A stretch of 37,035 nucleotides of DNA, taken from positions 1 to 37,035 of the forward strand of contig JAUNNO010000007.1 of the NCBI GenBank assembly GCA_030531425.1, given 5' to 3'. Each line of letters opens with the position of its first letter. Positions within the stretch are counted from its first letter, which is position 1. This DNA is from a bacterium. Lineage in GTDB: Bacteria; Bacillota_I; Bacilli_A; RF39; UBA660. This document shows positions 17,323 to 25,827 of this stretch, in pieces. Below the pieces are notes generated by a model. The model was not told the origin of the DNA. It saw only the letters and a program-made list of their open reading frames with translations, and made no database searches. The position numbers and the translations under genes are program-made.

Positions 17323-17477
17323 GTCAGTCAGGTAGTAAGTAGTAGATGACTGATGAATTAAGTATCAATTATTAAGAGTGCCTTTATAATTGATATGTAG
17401 TAAACATCAGTTATGTAGTAATGTAGTATTATAACTGATGAGCAGTAGGACAACCGCTAGTATAGGGTTGTTTTTTT
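17323..17477 (+). ncRNA. Candidate structured small RNA, three hairpins plus terminator
   Basis: About 155 bases between two tandem-XRE genes. Hairpin 1: tcagtca (17324-17330) with tgactga (17347-17353). Hairpin 2: tatcaattat (17363-17372) with ataattgata (17386-17395). Hairpin 3: catcagttat (17405-17414) with ataactgatg (17431-17440). A terminator follows (caacc 17451-17455 with ggttg 17466-17470, then seven T). Loops 1 and 3 each hold two GTAGTA copies. No ribosome site with a reading frame is seen. It could also act as a leader of the next XRE gene if transcription reads through. Confidence 0.65.
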
Positions 17478-17590
17478 GTGCCTTATTTATAATACAATTA
17501 TATTATACTCTTTTTAAAAATAATAGTCTATTTCCCCTAGAAAAATAATATTTCCACAAGTTGATGAAATAATAATTCTAGGTGGTAGTA

Positions 17591-18031
17591 ATGATTATTA
17601 AAAGGTTAAGAGAAAGTCGTGAATTATTGGATCTTAAACAAAAGGAAATAGCTGAAATATTAAAGGTAGATTTTACAACTGTTTCAGGATGGGAAACAGG
17701 TAAAGATACTATTCCATTAGAAAGATTAATTGAATATGCAAATAGATTTAATTATAGTTTAGATTATTTATTTGGTATAACTAAACAAAATACTGAATAT
17801 GATAATTTAAAAATAAATTTAGAACTAATAGGTAAAAATTTAAGAATATTAAGAAAGACAAATAATCTAACACAAAAAGAAGTAGCAGAAAAAATTAATA
17901 CAAATCAGTCTGCTTATGCTCACTATGAAAATGCTATTAATTTAATACCTACTACATTCTTATACAATCTAACAAAAATATATAAACCTTTTTCAATTGA
18001 TATGTTATTAGGTAGAAAGAAAAAACAATAG
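17591..18031 (+). CDS. Second tandem XRE regulator
   Basis: 146 residues with two XRE domains: residues ~4-57 (RESRELLDLKQKEIAEIL...SLDYLFGIT) and ~75-140 (RKTNNLTQKEVAEKIN...FSIDMLLGRK). It has the same two-domain plan as the gene at 16812 and is probably a diverged duplicate. The ATG at 17591 has AGGTGG five bases ahead. It ends in a hairpin shared with the convergent receiver gene. The pair likely works as paired repressors of the element. Confidence 0.82.
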   Translation: MIIKRLRESRELLDLKQKEIAEILKVDFTTVSGWETGKDTIPLERLIEYANRFNYSLDYLFGITKQNTEYDNLKINLELIGKNLRILRKTNNLTQKEVAEKINTNQSAYAHYENAINLIPTTFLYNLTKIYKPFSIDMLLGRKKKQ

Positions 18032-18047
18032 CGATTATTGTTTTTTT
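18021..18047. terminator. Bidirectional terminator between convergent genes
   Basis: aaaacaata (18022-18030) pairs with tattgtttt (18036-18044), with A and T runs on both sides; it includes the last codons of the XRE gene. Confidence 0.8.
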
Positions 18048-18664
18048 ACTTTTTTAAAAGTTAAATTAGGTAATACTTTTTTAAATGCTTTTTTTGCCTT
18101 CTCTATATCTAATGTTTTAACAATATATTCATCAAAGCCACACATATCAACAAAGTATTCTCTTTCATTATCAGAAACAGTCAATATTATAACAGGTGTA
18201 TTAAAATCTTTCCTACTCTTTAAATTTGCTAATAATTCTGGTCCACTAATCTTACCTTTAAAAACATTATTAGTAATTATTAAATCATAATCTTTTTGTT
18301 CAGTAATATGTAGTGCATCTTCACCACTAGGAACTACATCAGTTTCTAGTCCCATACTTGTTAATACTCTATTCGTAATAACTGCTGATTCTTCTATATA
18401 ATCTGCAATCAATACTCTAATTTTATGATCAGGAGTATAAATAACTTCATTATTTTCTTTTAATGTTCTCTCATGAATTAAAAAGTTCCATTTTTCTCTC
18501 TCATATTCTTTAACCATTTCTATGTTTCTATCATGTAATATTTTTACATTAGATAACAAGTTCTTATTTTCTTTTTCTAGTAAAGAACATTTATAAATCT
18601 TATAAATGCAATAGATAATAACACATATAAAAAGAATACCTACCACTACAAAAGCCTCTTCCAT
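18035..18664 (-). CDS. Membrane-anchored degenerate receiver (pseudo-REC) protein
   Basis: 209 residues: a membrane helix (about 4-22), a coiled-coil-like part (28-75) and a response-regulator receiver domain (82-200). The receiver resembles those at the C-end of hybrid histidine kinases (DLII...GPELL, then FNTPVIILT and GFDEYIVK). The phospho-acceptor Asp is replaced by Asn132 (TNNVF), and the acidic pocket keeps one Asp (Asp88) where two are usual; Thr162 and Lys183 are kept. So it probably does not take phosphate in the normal way and may act by binding. No output domain is present. Confidence 0.82.
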   Translation of the reverse strand: MEEAFVVVGILFICVIIYCIYKIYKCSLLEKENKNLLSNVKILHDRNIEMVKEYEREKWNFLIHERTLKENNEVIYTPDHKIRVLIADYIEESAVITNRVLTSMGLETDVVPSGEDALHITEQKDYDLIITNNVFKGKISGPELLANLKSRKDFNTPVIILTVSDNEREYFVDMCGFDEYIVKTLDIEKAKKAFKKVLPNLTFKKVKKQ

Positions 18665-18757
18665 AATTCCCTCCTCAAATATTATATTTTCCCAAGTAGA
18701 TTAATAAAAAAAAAGTCTAATTTTTCTCATAAAAGTAAAAATTAATATACATACATA

Positions 18758-18798
18758 ATTATAGCACCACCGATAACGGAAAGTCAACCGATATCGGT
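18758..18798 (-). promoter_or_regulatory. Operator-promoter of the receiver gene
   Basis: Two palindromes, accgataacgga (18769-18780) and accgatatcggt (18787-18798), are 18 bases apart centre to centre. On the minus strand TTGACT (18787-18782), 18 bases, TATAAT (18763-18758) forms a promoter for gene 18035-18664; the first palindrome fills the spacer and the second touches the -35. The XRE protein encoded just to the right (18851) is the natural candidate repressor. Confidence 0.6.
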
Positions 18799-18850
18799 AT
18801 ATATTTTCATCATAATTATTTTATAATTTTAATAGATGGAGGTGCTAGTA

Positions 18851-19090
18851 ATGTTATTTAAAGAAGCAGTTAGTAGAAGAATTTTAGAATTATGCGAGCA
18901 ATACAATATCACGCCTAATAAATTAGCAGAACTATCAGCAATTCCTCCTACAACATTATGTTCATTAATCGCAAATAGAGTTGATAATCCAAGTTCAACT
19001 AACATCTATAAGATATGTAAAACACTTAAAATATCTTTAAAAGATTTTTTTGATAATGAACTATTCGACTTCAATAATTTCGATGATTAA
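18851..19090 (+). CDS. Small XRE regulator
   Basis: 79 residues, one XRE/Cro-type HTH (about residues 8-65: EQYNITPNKLAELSAIPPTTLCSLI...). Starts at the ATG at 18851 with GGAGG eight bases ahead. It is divergent from the receiver gene; two accgat-type palindromes lie between them. Control of its own and the receiver promoter is inferred. Confidence 0.82.
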   Translation: MLFKEAVSRRILELCEQYNITPNKLAELSAIPPTTLCSLIANRVDNPSSTNIYKICKTLKISLKDFFDNELFDFNNFDD

Positions 19091-19096
19091 ATAAAA

Positions 19097-19120
19097 AATA
19101 AACTCTTTTCAGAGTTTATT
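19097..19120. terminator. Bidirectional terminator
   Basis: aataaactct (19097-19106), loop tttc, agagtttatt (19111-19120), with T- and A-rich sides. It separates the XRE gene from the end of the Hsp70 operon. Confidence 0.85.
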
Positions 19121-19406
19121 TTATTTTATTATATAAATATATATAATATCCACCGCTTATTAAATCAAAAACGATCCAAGATTCTTTTTCCATATAGAAA
19201 GGATATATAGGATTAAATAATATTGCAATTGCTATACAAAAATAATTAATCTTTTTATCTAAATTATAATTTTCGTATGCAATAAAAATACTAGCACCAC
19301 ATACAACCCATCTTAAAATTGAATAAAAATCATAAGTACTAATTGGCAATGCACTAACAAATAATATAATAGCAATAGTCAACACAACATTTTTATATTT
19401 TTTCAT
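19116..19406 (-). CDS. DUF6804-like small membrane protein
   Basis: 96 residues with three to four hydrophobic segments. The sequence pattern (LRWVVCGASIFIAYENY, ILFNPIYPFYMEKESWIVFDLI) matches what I know of DUF6804-like small membrane proteins; their function is unknown. It is the last gene of the Hsp70/AAA operon, nine bases after the tail-anchored protein, and ends in the terminator at 19097-19120. It may belong to the same membrane complex. Confidence 0.75.
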   Translation of the reverse strand: MKKYKNVVLTIAIILFVSALPISTYDFYSILRWVVCGASIFIAYENYNLDKKINYFCIAIAILFNPIYPFYMEKESWIVFDLISGGYYIYLYNKIK

Positions 19407-19415
19407 ATTATTCTC

Positions 19416-21227
19416 CTAACTATTGGCAGCAACAATTATTATAAAAATAATAAATGCAATTATAAACCAAATTAAACATCCAGAATTATTTGATGATGAA
19501 CTAGATGAATAAGAAGTGCTTGATGATGTATTTGTTTCTTCATCATCATCGTCATCTTCATCATCTGATTCTTCATAATCAGACCAATCTAATCCAGTAG
19601 AACATTTTGGACATGTTTCATCTTCTACATCAACAGTATATCCACATTCTGGGCATTCAACCAATTTATTAATCCTCTTCTTCAATTCTTTAAATAGCGA
19701 ATTATAACTAACAATCATATCAGCTGACTCACCACTTGAACCATTAAATGGCTCCCCAAGTCGAGCAAACATTTCTCTAATAGTAATTCCATCGCTCATT
19801 ACCCAATCGCCGGGCAATACTTCATATGTGTTTAAAATTCTTCTACGAATATTATTACGAGTGTAACTATCTAAAAATCTATTTTCTAATTGTTTAGATA
19901 ATTCCTCAGTGGTAGCTAAAATATCAAATCCAATACCTCTAATATTATCAAAGAATGTCTTCGTAATATTAGAATCAAATTTTGTATACACTAACCAATA
20001 ATACATTGCTATAAAATTGTCTACATCAATAGGATTAATATATTTATCAGAAGTATGATTTACAGAAGCCTCATGAGTATTTAGAATATATTCTAAAATT
20101 CTATTAAAACCGCTTACATCTGTAAGAACATTAGCAAAAATTCTTAACACTTCATCATTTGGATTCTCAGAAGTTATAATTGAAACAACTTCATACATAT
20201 TATCAGCATTTATATCATTTATAAGATTTTTAATAGCTTCATTATATTCCGAATACCATTCTTCTCCAGCTAAAACAAAATAATCACACAAATCTGATAA
20301 TAAATCAAAATCTTTATTTTCTTCAGTTTTGCTTTTATGTTTTTGATACAAATACGCACAATATTGAATTTTCTTTAAATTTTTATAATTCTTTTTATAT
20401 TCAGTAGGACTTTTCTCTGCTCTCAAACATAAATTAGTAGAAATATATAAAGTTATAAAACTTGATATTTCCTTTAAATCCTTAGCATTAAAAGATTTGC
20501 AAATTTGTTCATAAATATCAATCAATGTATCTGCATATTTATTAAGATCTTTTGACATTTTTTCTATTAAATATTTAACAGAATTTGTATAAAAATCATT
20601 TTTTAATACCTTATTAAGTGAAATCAATGAAATAAGTCTATTAGTTAAATCTCTACCTGTTGCATCTAAAGTCAATGAATTATTTAAATAATCACATAAA
20701 TCTTCATCAAAGTCTTCTTTTCGATTACCAAATTTCTCACTATCAGAAAAAATATTAGTTATTGCATTATACATCTTCTTTAATTCATCATTTTTTAATT
20801 CACCAATAGAATTATAAAATTCATGCATAATTCTATCTAACAAGCAATTAATAAACTCAATATAAATATCATTAGCTTTTTTCTCTGATAATTTAGTTGA
20901 ATAAAAGAATTTTTTATAAAAAGATTCATCTTCAATAATCAACTTTAATTTTTTTGATAGTTCATCAATTTCAGAATAAATATATCCTTTTTTTGCACTA
21001 TCTAATATTTCTAATACCCTATTTAATGAATCAAACTCTTTATTATCTTTATGAGTGGTAAACAATTCTTCTTCAAATAACTTCTCATCATTTGTAATAA
21101 CTTTTAAAACAACAGGTAAATCTTTTCTTTTATTAGGATCTGTTTGAAAAAGCATTTTTATTTTAGCTTTATCTAAATCTGGATTAATTCCGTATTTTTC
21201 AAATATAGTTGTTTTCTTGTATTCCAT
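19416..21227 (-). CDS. Large helical zinc-ribbon protein with C-terminal tail anchor
   Basis: 603 residues, no N-terminal signal. Residues 1 to ~510 are almost all helical and not recognised. A zinc ribbon follows (CPECG near 525, CPKC near 539), then an Asp/Glu run and a Ser-rich linker, then one C-terminal membrane helix (CLIWFIIAFIIF...) ending the chain. This is a tail-anchored layout with the bulk in the cytoplasm. Near the start 'FEKYGINPDLDKAKIKMLF' and 'TDPNK' faintly recall a J-domain with a lost HPD motif; I hold this weakly. Start: ATG at 21227, with AGGTGG inside the end of the previous gene. Confidence 0.8.
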   Translation of the reverse strand: MEYKKTTIFEKYGINPDLDKAKIKMLFQTDPNKRKDLPVVLKVITNDEKLFEEELFTTHKDNKEFDSLNRVLEILDSAKKGYIYSEIDELSKKLKLIIEDESFYKKFFYSTKLSEKKANDIYIEFINCLLDRIMHEFYNSIGELKNDELKKMYNAITNIFSDSEKFGNRKEDFDEDLCDYLNNSLTLDATGRDLTNRLISLISLNKVLKNDFYTNSVKYLIEKMSKDLNKYADTLIDIYEQICKSFNAKDLKEISSFITLYISTNLCLRAEKSPTEYKKNYKNLKKIQYCAYLYQKHKSKTEENKDFDLLSDLCDYFVLAGEEWYSEYNEAIKNLINDINADNMYEVVSIITSENPNDEVLRIFANVLTDVSGFNRILEYILNTHEASVNHTSDKYINPIDVDNFIAMYYWLVYTKFDSNITKTFFDNIRGIGFDILATTEELSKQLENRFLDSYTRNNIRRRILNTYEVLPGDWVMSDGITIREMFARLGEPFNGSSGESADMIVSYNSLFKELKKRINKLVECPECGYTVDVEDETCPKCSTGLDWSDYEESDDEDDDDDEETNTSSSTSYSSSSSSNNSGCLIWFIIAFIIFIIIVAANS

Positions 21228-21229
21228 AA

Positions 21230-22051
21230 CTACCACCTTTTACTTTTATTAACGACAATAGCTTTTTCCTTTGAAATTAACTTACTCCTTACATATATAG
21301 CAGGAGAAATTGTAATTATGGTATTTACAGATTTTTTAGCAGCTGTCGAATCAATAATATCTATTTTCTTTTTTTCATTATCATCCATTTCCTCATAATT
21401 TTTACCATCTGAATATTCTAATGATATCTCTTGTTTAGAAAGAAATGGAAGTAATCTTTTATCATAAAAATTATGAATGGCTTTATTTGCTTTTTTATCA
21501 TCATCAAGCAACATTATTTTGAAGAACTCATTTGCTAAATCTATACTTTCATTAGTTGTTTTATATCTATTCTTTTCATACTCTTCAATAATTGTATCAA
21601 ATGAGTTCAAAAGAAATTCTATGTCTATGTTAACCTTATCTGGAATAGTATAATTTTCTATTCCTTTTTCTTCAACTGTCATTACAAAAGAACTAAACTT
21701 GAATTTTTCTTCAAATAATTCTAATTGTTTATTATATTCATCTTCTTTATCATTTTTATATAGAAGATATAAATACAATTCGTTTGCTTTCTCATCATCA
21801 GGAGAAAAAGCTAGAAACCTTGATATTTCAAGAATAGCAATAAAATAATTTTTGTCTTTTATTAAATCAATTGTATTATTAAAATATTTATATTTTGAAA
21901 AAATAATACTTTTAAAATCTTTTAAATTATATCCACATGCCGAACATTTTTTATCTTTACTATCACATAGATTTCCACATGATGGGCATTTAAACTCAAT
22001 TAAATTTTTTTTTGCTGAATATACATTCAGAAACGACATATCTTTCATCAT
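21230..22051 (-). CDS. Zinc-ribbon helical protein of the Hsp70 operon
   Basis: 273 residues. An N-terminal zinc ribbon has Cys22, Cys25, Cys36 and Cys39 (CPSCG, CSACG). Residues ~50-190 are helical and may be TPR-like. The last 50 residues look like a small beta-rich tail; its end (YVRSKLISKEKAIVVNK) has a hydrophobic rhythm a little like the GrpE tail, which is too weak to claim. It overlaps the Hsp70 stop by ATGA, so the two are translated together. A co-chaperone or adaptor role is inferred from place. Confidence 0.8.
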   Translation of the reverse strand: MMKDMSFLNVYSAKKNLIEFKCPSCGNLCDSKDKKCSACGYNLKDFKSIIFSKYKYFNNTIDLIKDKNYFIAILEISRFLAFSPDDEKANELYLYLLYKNDKEDEYNKQLELFEEKFKFSSFVMTVEEKGIENYTIPDKVNIDIEFLLNSFDTIIEEYEKNRYKTTNESIDLANEFFKIMLLDDDKKANKAIHNFYDKRLLPFLSKQEISLEYSDGKNYEEMDDNEKKKIDIIDSTAAKKSVNTIITISPAIYVRSKLISKEKAIVVNKSKRW

Positions 22052-24513
22052 GCTTTACTTACCAATCCATTAAATAAAGCATTATTTGTTGATTCTTCTG
22101 GTAATTCTGCCATAACTAATTGATATAATCTAGCTGTTAATGAAACAAGTCTATCAGCATCATCAATCATCTCTGGATCATTATCATTTTCATCATATTT
22201 TTTCATAATTTCATCAATTTCTTTAAAATGAATATTTATTTCATTGTTAATTGCACTCTTTAATGAAGGACTAGTATTAGGATCATCTAACGCTGCTAAT
22301 GAAAATCCAAGAATAGCACTTACAATACCTTTAATTTGCGCAAAATATTTCTTAGGATTTGAAATTAAATCTACAGAACTCTTCATAGATAACAAATTAT
22401 CCATACACTTTTGAGCTTCAACCATGTTATCTTTCTTTAAATAACGTTTTCCATAAAAACATTGGTTATCTACATCAAAACTAGATATTTTACTATCATC
22501 TGTAAGTTTTTCTTTAATATCATTTGCAATTTCATCAAATTTTTCTTCAGTTAAAACAGGTGCTGATGGAAGCTCTGATATTGTTTTTTCAAATTTTTGT
22601 GCAACATTGGCATAATGAGTTTCATCATTATTTGCTTTTGCTTCTTCTAATTCTCTTACAATATCTTCTTTTTGACTAATTATTCTATCTTTTTCTTCAT
22701 CATTATCAACATATCTAATGCGTTCTTCGAAAATTTCTTCATAATTTTCAGTTTCTTCAGAATCAATTTGTTCTTGAGTTATATATTCATATCTTCCTTC
22801 TAATTTCTTACCATCCATATCAACTGAAAGTGTAACATTTGAAATAGTATCAACTGTTGTAGTAACAGATAATTTATTACCAATCTTTGCATCATTTGGT
22901 AAATCAATTATAAAATTAAAGATTTTTCGAGTTCCTTCCCAAATTGGTAAAATAATTTGTTTATTACTATATTCATTTATTTTAAAAGTTTCAGTTGTTT
23001 TACTTGGTAGATAAGTTCCTTCATAAACAATTGGAAATTGTTCAGTTTTTCCTTTTTCTACATCAATAATTGTAACAGCAATAGTTTCATTTTGAATTGG
23101 AGTTGGAGCAATTATATCAACATTTCCATCATTTACAGTAGATAATTTATTAATACATTCTTCACCATTAAATAAATTTAATTCTTGATTATTATAATTT
23201 TTCTCATCTATTTCCAAAACAAATGTATTATCTTCATCTACTTTAGCAAATACTGGTTCATCAATGTCAATAGATACTTTTGTAATCTTTCCTTTTTCTA
23301 TTTTGCCAGAAACATAAACTTTTCCATCAATTGAATAAGTAGCATTCATTTTTACTAAAATATTATTTTTTTCATCTTCTAATGAATATCCATTAGAGTT
23401 TGCAACAAACGCAGCACCTGCACTTACAGATAAGTCAGGTTCATAAATAGTTACATCCTTTAATAAATCAGTCTTACAATAATGATCTTTAATAACCTTT
23501 TTTACATATGGAATTTTTGTAGAACCACCAACCATTAAGATATGAGTAATATCACTTATAGTTTTACCATGGTTCTTTTCTAGAAGTTCTAATGCTTTAT
23601 CACATTCTTTAATAATATCTTTTTCAACTTTATCTTTAATTAAATCATCGAATTGTTTTCTAGTAAAATCATCAATAGATAGTTCTATGCCCGTATTATC
23701 TTTAAAAATATCAGGAAAATATATATTATATGAATCATTAACACTTAATTGTTTCTTAACATTTTCCGCAGCAAACATTAATAATCTAAATTTCTTATCA
23801 TCTGCTGAAACTTCTATATCATCTACATTATTACCTCTTTTTTTCAATTCCTCTAAAAAATAACGAGCTATTATAGAGTCAAAATTATCTCCACCTAGGA
23901 AATTATTACCAGCTGTTGCTAAAACTGTTGGAATATTTTCAGTTTTTTCAAGAATAGAAACATCAAATGTACCTCCACCTAAATCGAAAACAAAGAATAA
24001 ACCATTCTCAATATTATTTGAAACAGCATAATTAATAGCTGCAGCTGTTGGTTCTTCTAACAACATTTGAACTTCTAAGCCAGCCAATTCTCCAGCTTTT
24101 CTAGTAGCATCTTTTTGTGCTAGATTAAAATAAGCAGGAACTGTTATAACAACCTTATCATAAACAACATTTTCTTCTTTACCAATAGTATCAATCAAAC
24201 ATTCTTTACAATAATTAATAATTTTTGAAGAAATATCTTCGGGTGTATATTCTTTTTCTCCAAAATTTATTGTTGTTTTCTTACCCATTTCACGTTTAAT
24301 ACTTTTTTTAGAATTAGTATTACCTGTATAAAACTCGTTTTTGGCTAATGTACCATATACCTCACTGCCATTTTTTCTTACAGCAATAATAGATGGTATA
24401 GTTTTATTTTTTCCAGGATTTTCTTCCGCATAAATTACTTTTCCATCTTTAATAATAGAAGCAGTACTATTTGTTGTACCTAAATCTAATCCAAAACTCT
24501 TGTGTATTATCAT
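22048..24513 (-). CDS. Non-canonical Hsp70 (DnaK-like) with altered linker and C-terminal part
   Basis: 821 residues against about 600-640 for DnaK. The ATPase domain (1 to ~380) is complete: GLDLGTTNS (8-16), KREMG (73-77), VPAYF (125-129), EEPTAAA (153-159), DLGGGTFDV (177-185) and VGGSTKIP (328-335). The DnaK linker (VLLLDV) is only faintly echoed, with charged residues in it (ILVKMNATYS near 385). The ~190 residues after it are beta-rich, and ~240 acidic helical residues follow. So it is likely an active ATPase with a non-standard substrate or partner side. AGGAGG precedes the ATG. It lies between the AAA gene (11-base gap) and the zinc-ribbon gene (ATGA overlap). Confidence 0.93.
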   Translation of the reverse strand: MIIHKSFGLDLGTTNSTASIIKDGKVIYAEENPGKNKTIPSIIAVRKNGSEVYGTLAKNEFYTGNTNSKKSIKREMGKKTTINFGEKEYTPEDISSKIINYCKECLIDTIGKEENVVYDKVVITVPAYFNLAQKDATRKAGELAGLEVQMLLEEPTAAAINYAVSNNIENGLFFVFDLGGGTFDVSILEKTENIPTVLATAGNNFLGGDNFDSIIARYFLEELKKRGNNVDDIEVSADDKKFRLLMFAAENVKKQLSVNDSYNIYFPDIFKDNTGIELSIDDFTRKQFDDLIKDKVEKDIIKECDKALELLEKNHGKTISDITHILMVGGSTKIPYVKKVIKDHYCKTDLLKDVTIYEPDLSVSAGAAFVANSNGYSLEDEKNNILVKMNATYSIDGKVYVSGKIEKGKITKVSIDIDEPVFAKVDEDNTFVLEIDEKNYNNQELNLFNGEECINKLSTVNDGNVDIIAPTPIQNETIAVTIIDVEKGKTEQFPIVYEGTYLPSKTTETFKINEYSNKQIILPIWEGTRKIFNFIIDLPNDAKIGNKLSVTTTVDTISNVTLSVDMDGKKLEGRYEYITQEQIDSEETENYEEIFEERIRYVDNDEEKDRIISQKEDIVRELEEAKANNDETHYANVAQKFEKTISELPSAPVLTEEKFDEIANDIKEKLTDDSKISSFDVDNQCFYGKRYLKKDNMVEAQKCMDNLLSMKSSVDLISNPKKYFAQIKGIVSAILGFSLAALDDPNTSPSLKSAINNEINIHFKEIDEIMKKYDENDNDPEMIDDADRLVSLTARLYQLVMAELPEESTNNALFNGLVSKA

Positions 24514-24524
24514 ATTTTTTCCTC

Positions 24525-25805
24525 CTAAACTTCCATGTTTTTAAATTCGTACATTTTATCCATATCTTGCAATGATACGGAAGATTTTATACTCTTTAAA
24601 ACTTCAACACAATCTTCAAAAGTTATTAAATAATTTTTAATATTATCTATTTCTTTGCTAATAACCTTTCTAATCAAACATTCACTTATTTTTTTAATAT
24701 CAGCTCCATTATAATTATTAGTTGCTGAAGCCAAATATTCTAATATATCTTCTTCTACTTTAATAGAAGATAAGTTTTTTTGAAACATTTTTAATCTTAG
24801 TTTTTTATCTGGCAATTCAATGCAAATTAATGAATCAAATCTTCCAGGTCTTAGCAAAGCTGAATCAATATCCCAAGGTCTATTAGTAGCAGCAATAACT
24901 AAAACTGTTTGATCATTTTGTTCAAAACCCTGCATTTGAGCTAAAAGTTCTGGAACAATAGTTTCTGCAGTTAATTCAGCTCCTCTTTTATCTCTAGATA
25001 CTCCGATTGATTCAAACTCATCAAAGAAAATAACGGAAATATCATGCTTTCTAGCATCTTCAAAAAGTTCTTTTACTTTATTTTCTGTATCTCCAAACCA
25101 TTTTGACTTTAAATCAGAAGATTTAATTGAAATAAAATATGCATCAATTTCATTTGCAACAGCTTGGGCAAACATTGTTTTTCCAGTACCTGGTAAACCA
25201 TATAATAAAATTCCACCGCCTAATGAAATATCATATTTTGAATATATATCCTTATATAAAATAGGATCAATTATTTTTTCTTTGACTTTTCGTTTTGCTT
25301 CATCTAATCCAATTAAATCATCAAACATTGGATAAATTTTATCTTTTTTTATACTGCCATCATCTACAAAATTATTAAATAAATCAATATAATAATTTAT
25401 TAAATCCTCTTTATTTTCAAATTTAACAACATCATAAGCATTATTTAAAATCACGCTATATTTTTCAATAATATTTTTAATTCCTTTATAAAAACGTAAT
25501 TTATTCCAATCTTTTGAATTGTAATCTTCATTTAAATATTGTTTACATTCAAATATCAATTCATACATTTCTTTTTTATGTAAAGAAATATAATACACTT
25601 TATTATCTACATTTGAATTAACTTTTTCATAATTAAATAAGAAAATCGAAAAATTTAATAAATAGCAAAATGCTATACAATCTAATTTTGTATCATTAAA
25701 ATATTGTTTAGAATCATTAATAATATTATTAAACCCAATATCATTGCATGAGGTACTAAAATACTTTTCAGCTATGATCAAATAATAATTATTTTCTTTC
25801 TCCAT
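24525..25805 (-). CDS. Cdc48/Vps4-class AAA ATPase
   Basis: 426 residues. An unrecognised helical N-domain (1-160) precedes one AAA module: GLPGTGKT Walker A (203-210), a pore-loop-like KWFG (235-238), Walker B IFFDEFE (259-265), sensor 1 AATNRP (305-310) and Arg fingers in LLRPGRFD (Arg319, Arg322). These are the marks of classic AAA ATPases (Cdc48, Vps4, katanin group), which form hexamers that thread or remodel proteins. I start at the ATG at 25805; the longer frame covers the promoter. It is the first gene of the Hsp70 operon. Confidence 0.92.
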   Translation of the reverse strand: MEKENNYYLIIAEKYFSTSCNDIGFNNIINDSKQYFNDTKLDCIAFCYLLNFSIFLFNYEKVNSNVDNKVYYISLHKKEMYELIFECKQYLNEDYNSKDWNKLRFYKGIKNIIEKYSVILNNAYDVVKFENKEDLINYYIDLFNNFVDDGSIKKDKIYPMFDDLIGLDEAKRKVKEKIIDPILYKDIYSKYDISLGGGILLYGLPGTGKTMFAQAVANEIDAYFISIKSSDLKSKWFGDTENKVKELFEDARKHDISVIFFDEFESIGVSRDKRGAELTAETIVPELLAQMQGFEQNDQTVLVIAATNRPWDIDSALLRPGRFDSLICIELPDKKLRLKMFQKNLSSIKVEEDILEYLASATNNYNGADIKKISECLIRKVISKEIDNIKNYLITFEDCVEVLKSIKSSVSLQDMDKMYEFKNMEV

Positions 25806-25827
25806 ACATATCACACCCACTATAATG

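Noticed and set aside
17323-17477. Type III toxin-antitoxin RNA repeat or CRISPR array
   Set aside because: The three hairpins are not near-identical repeats, have no uniform spacers, and the next gene is an XRE regulator and not a ToxN-like or Cas protein.
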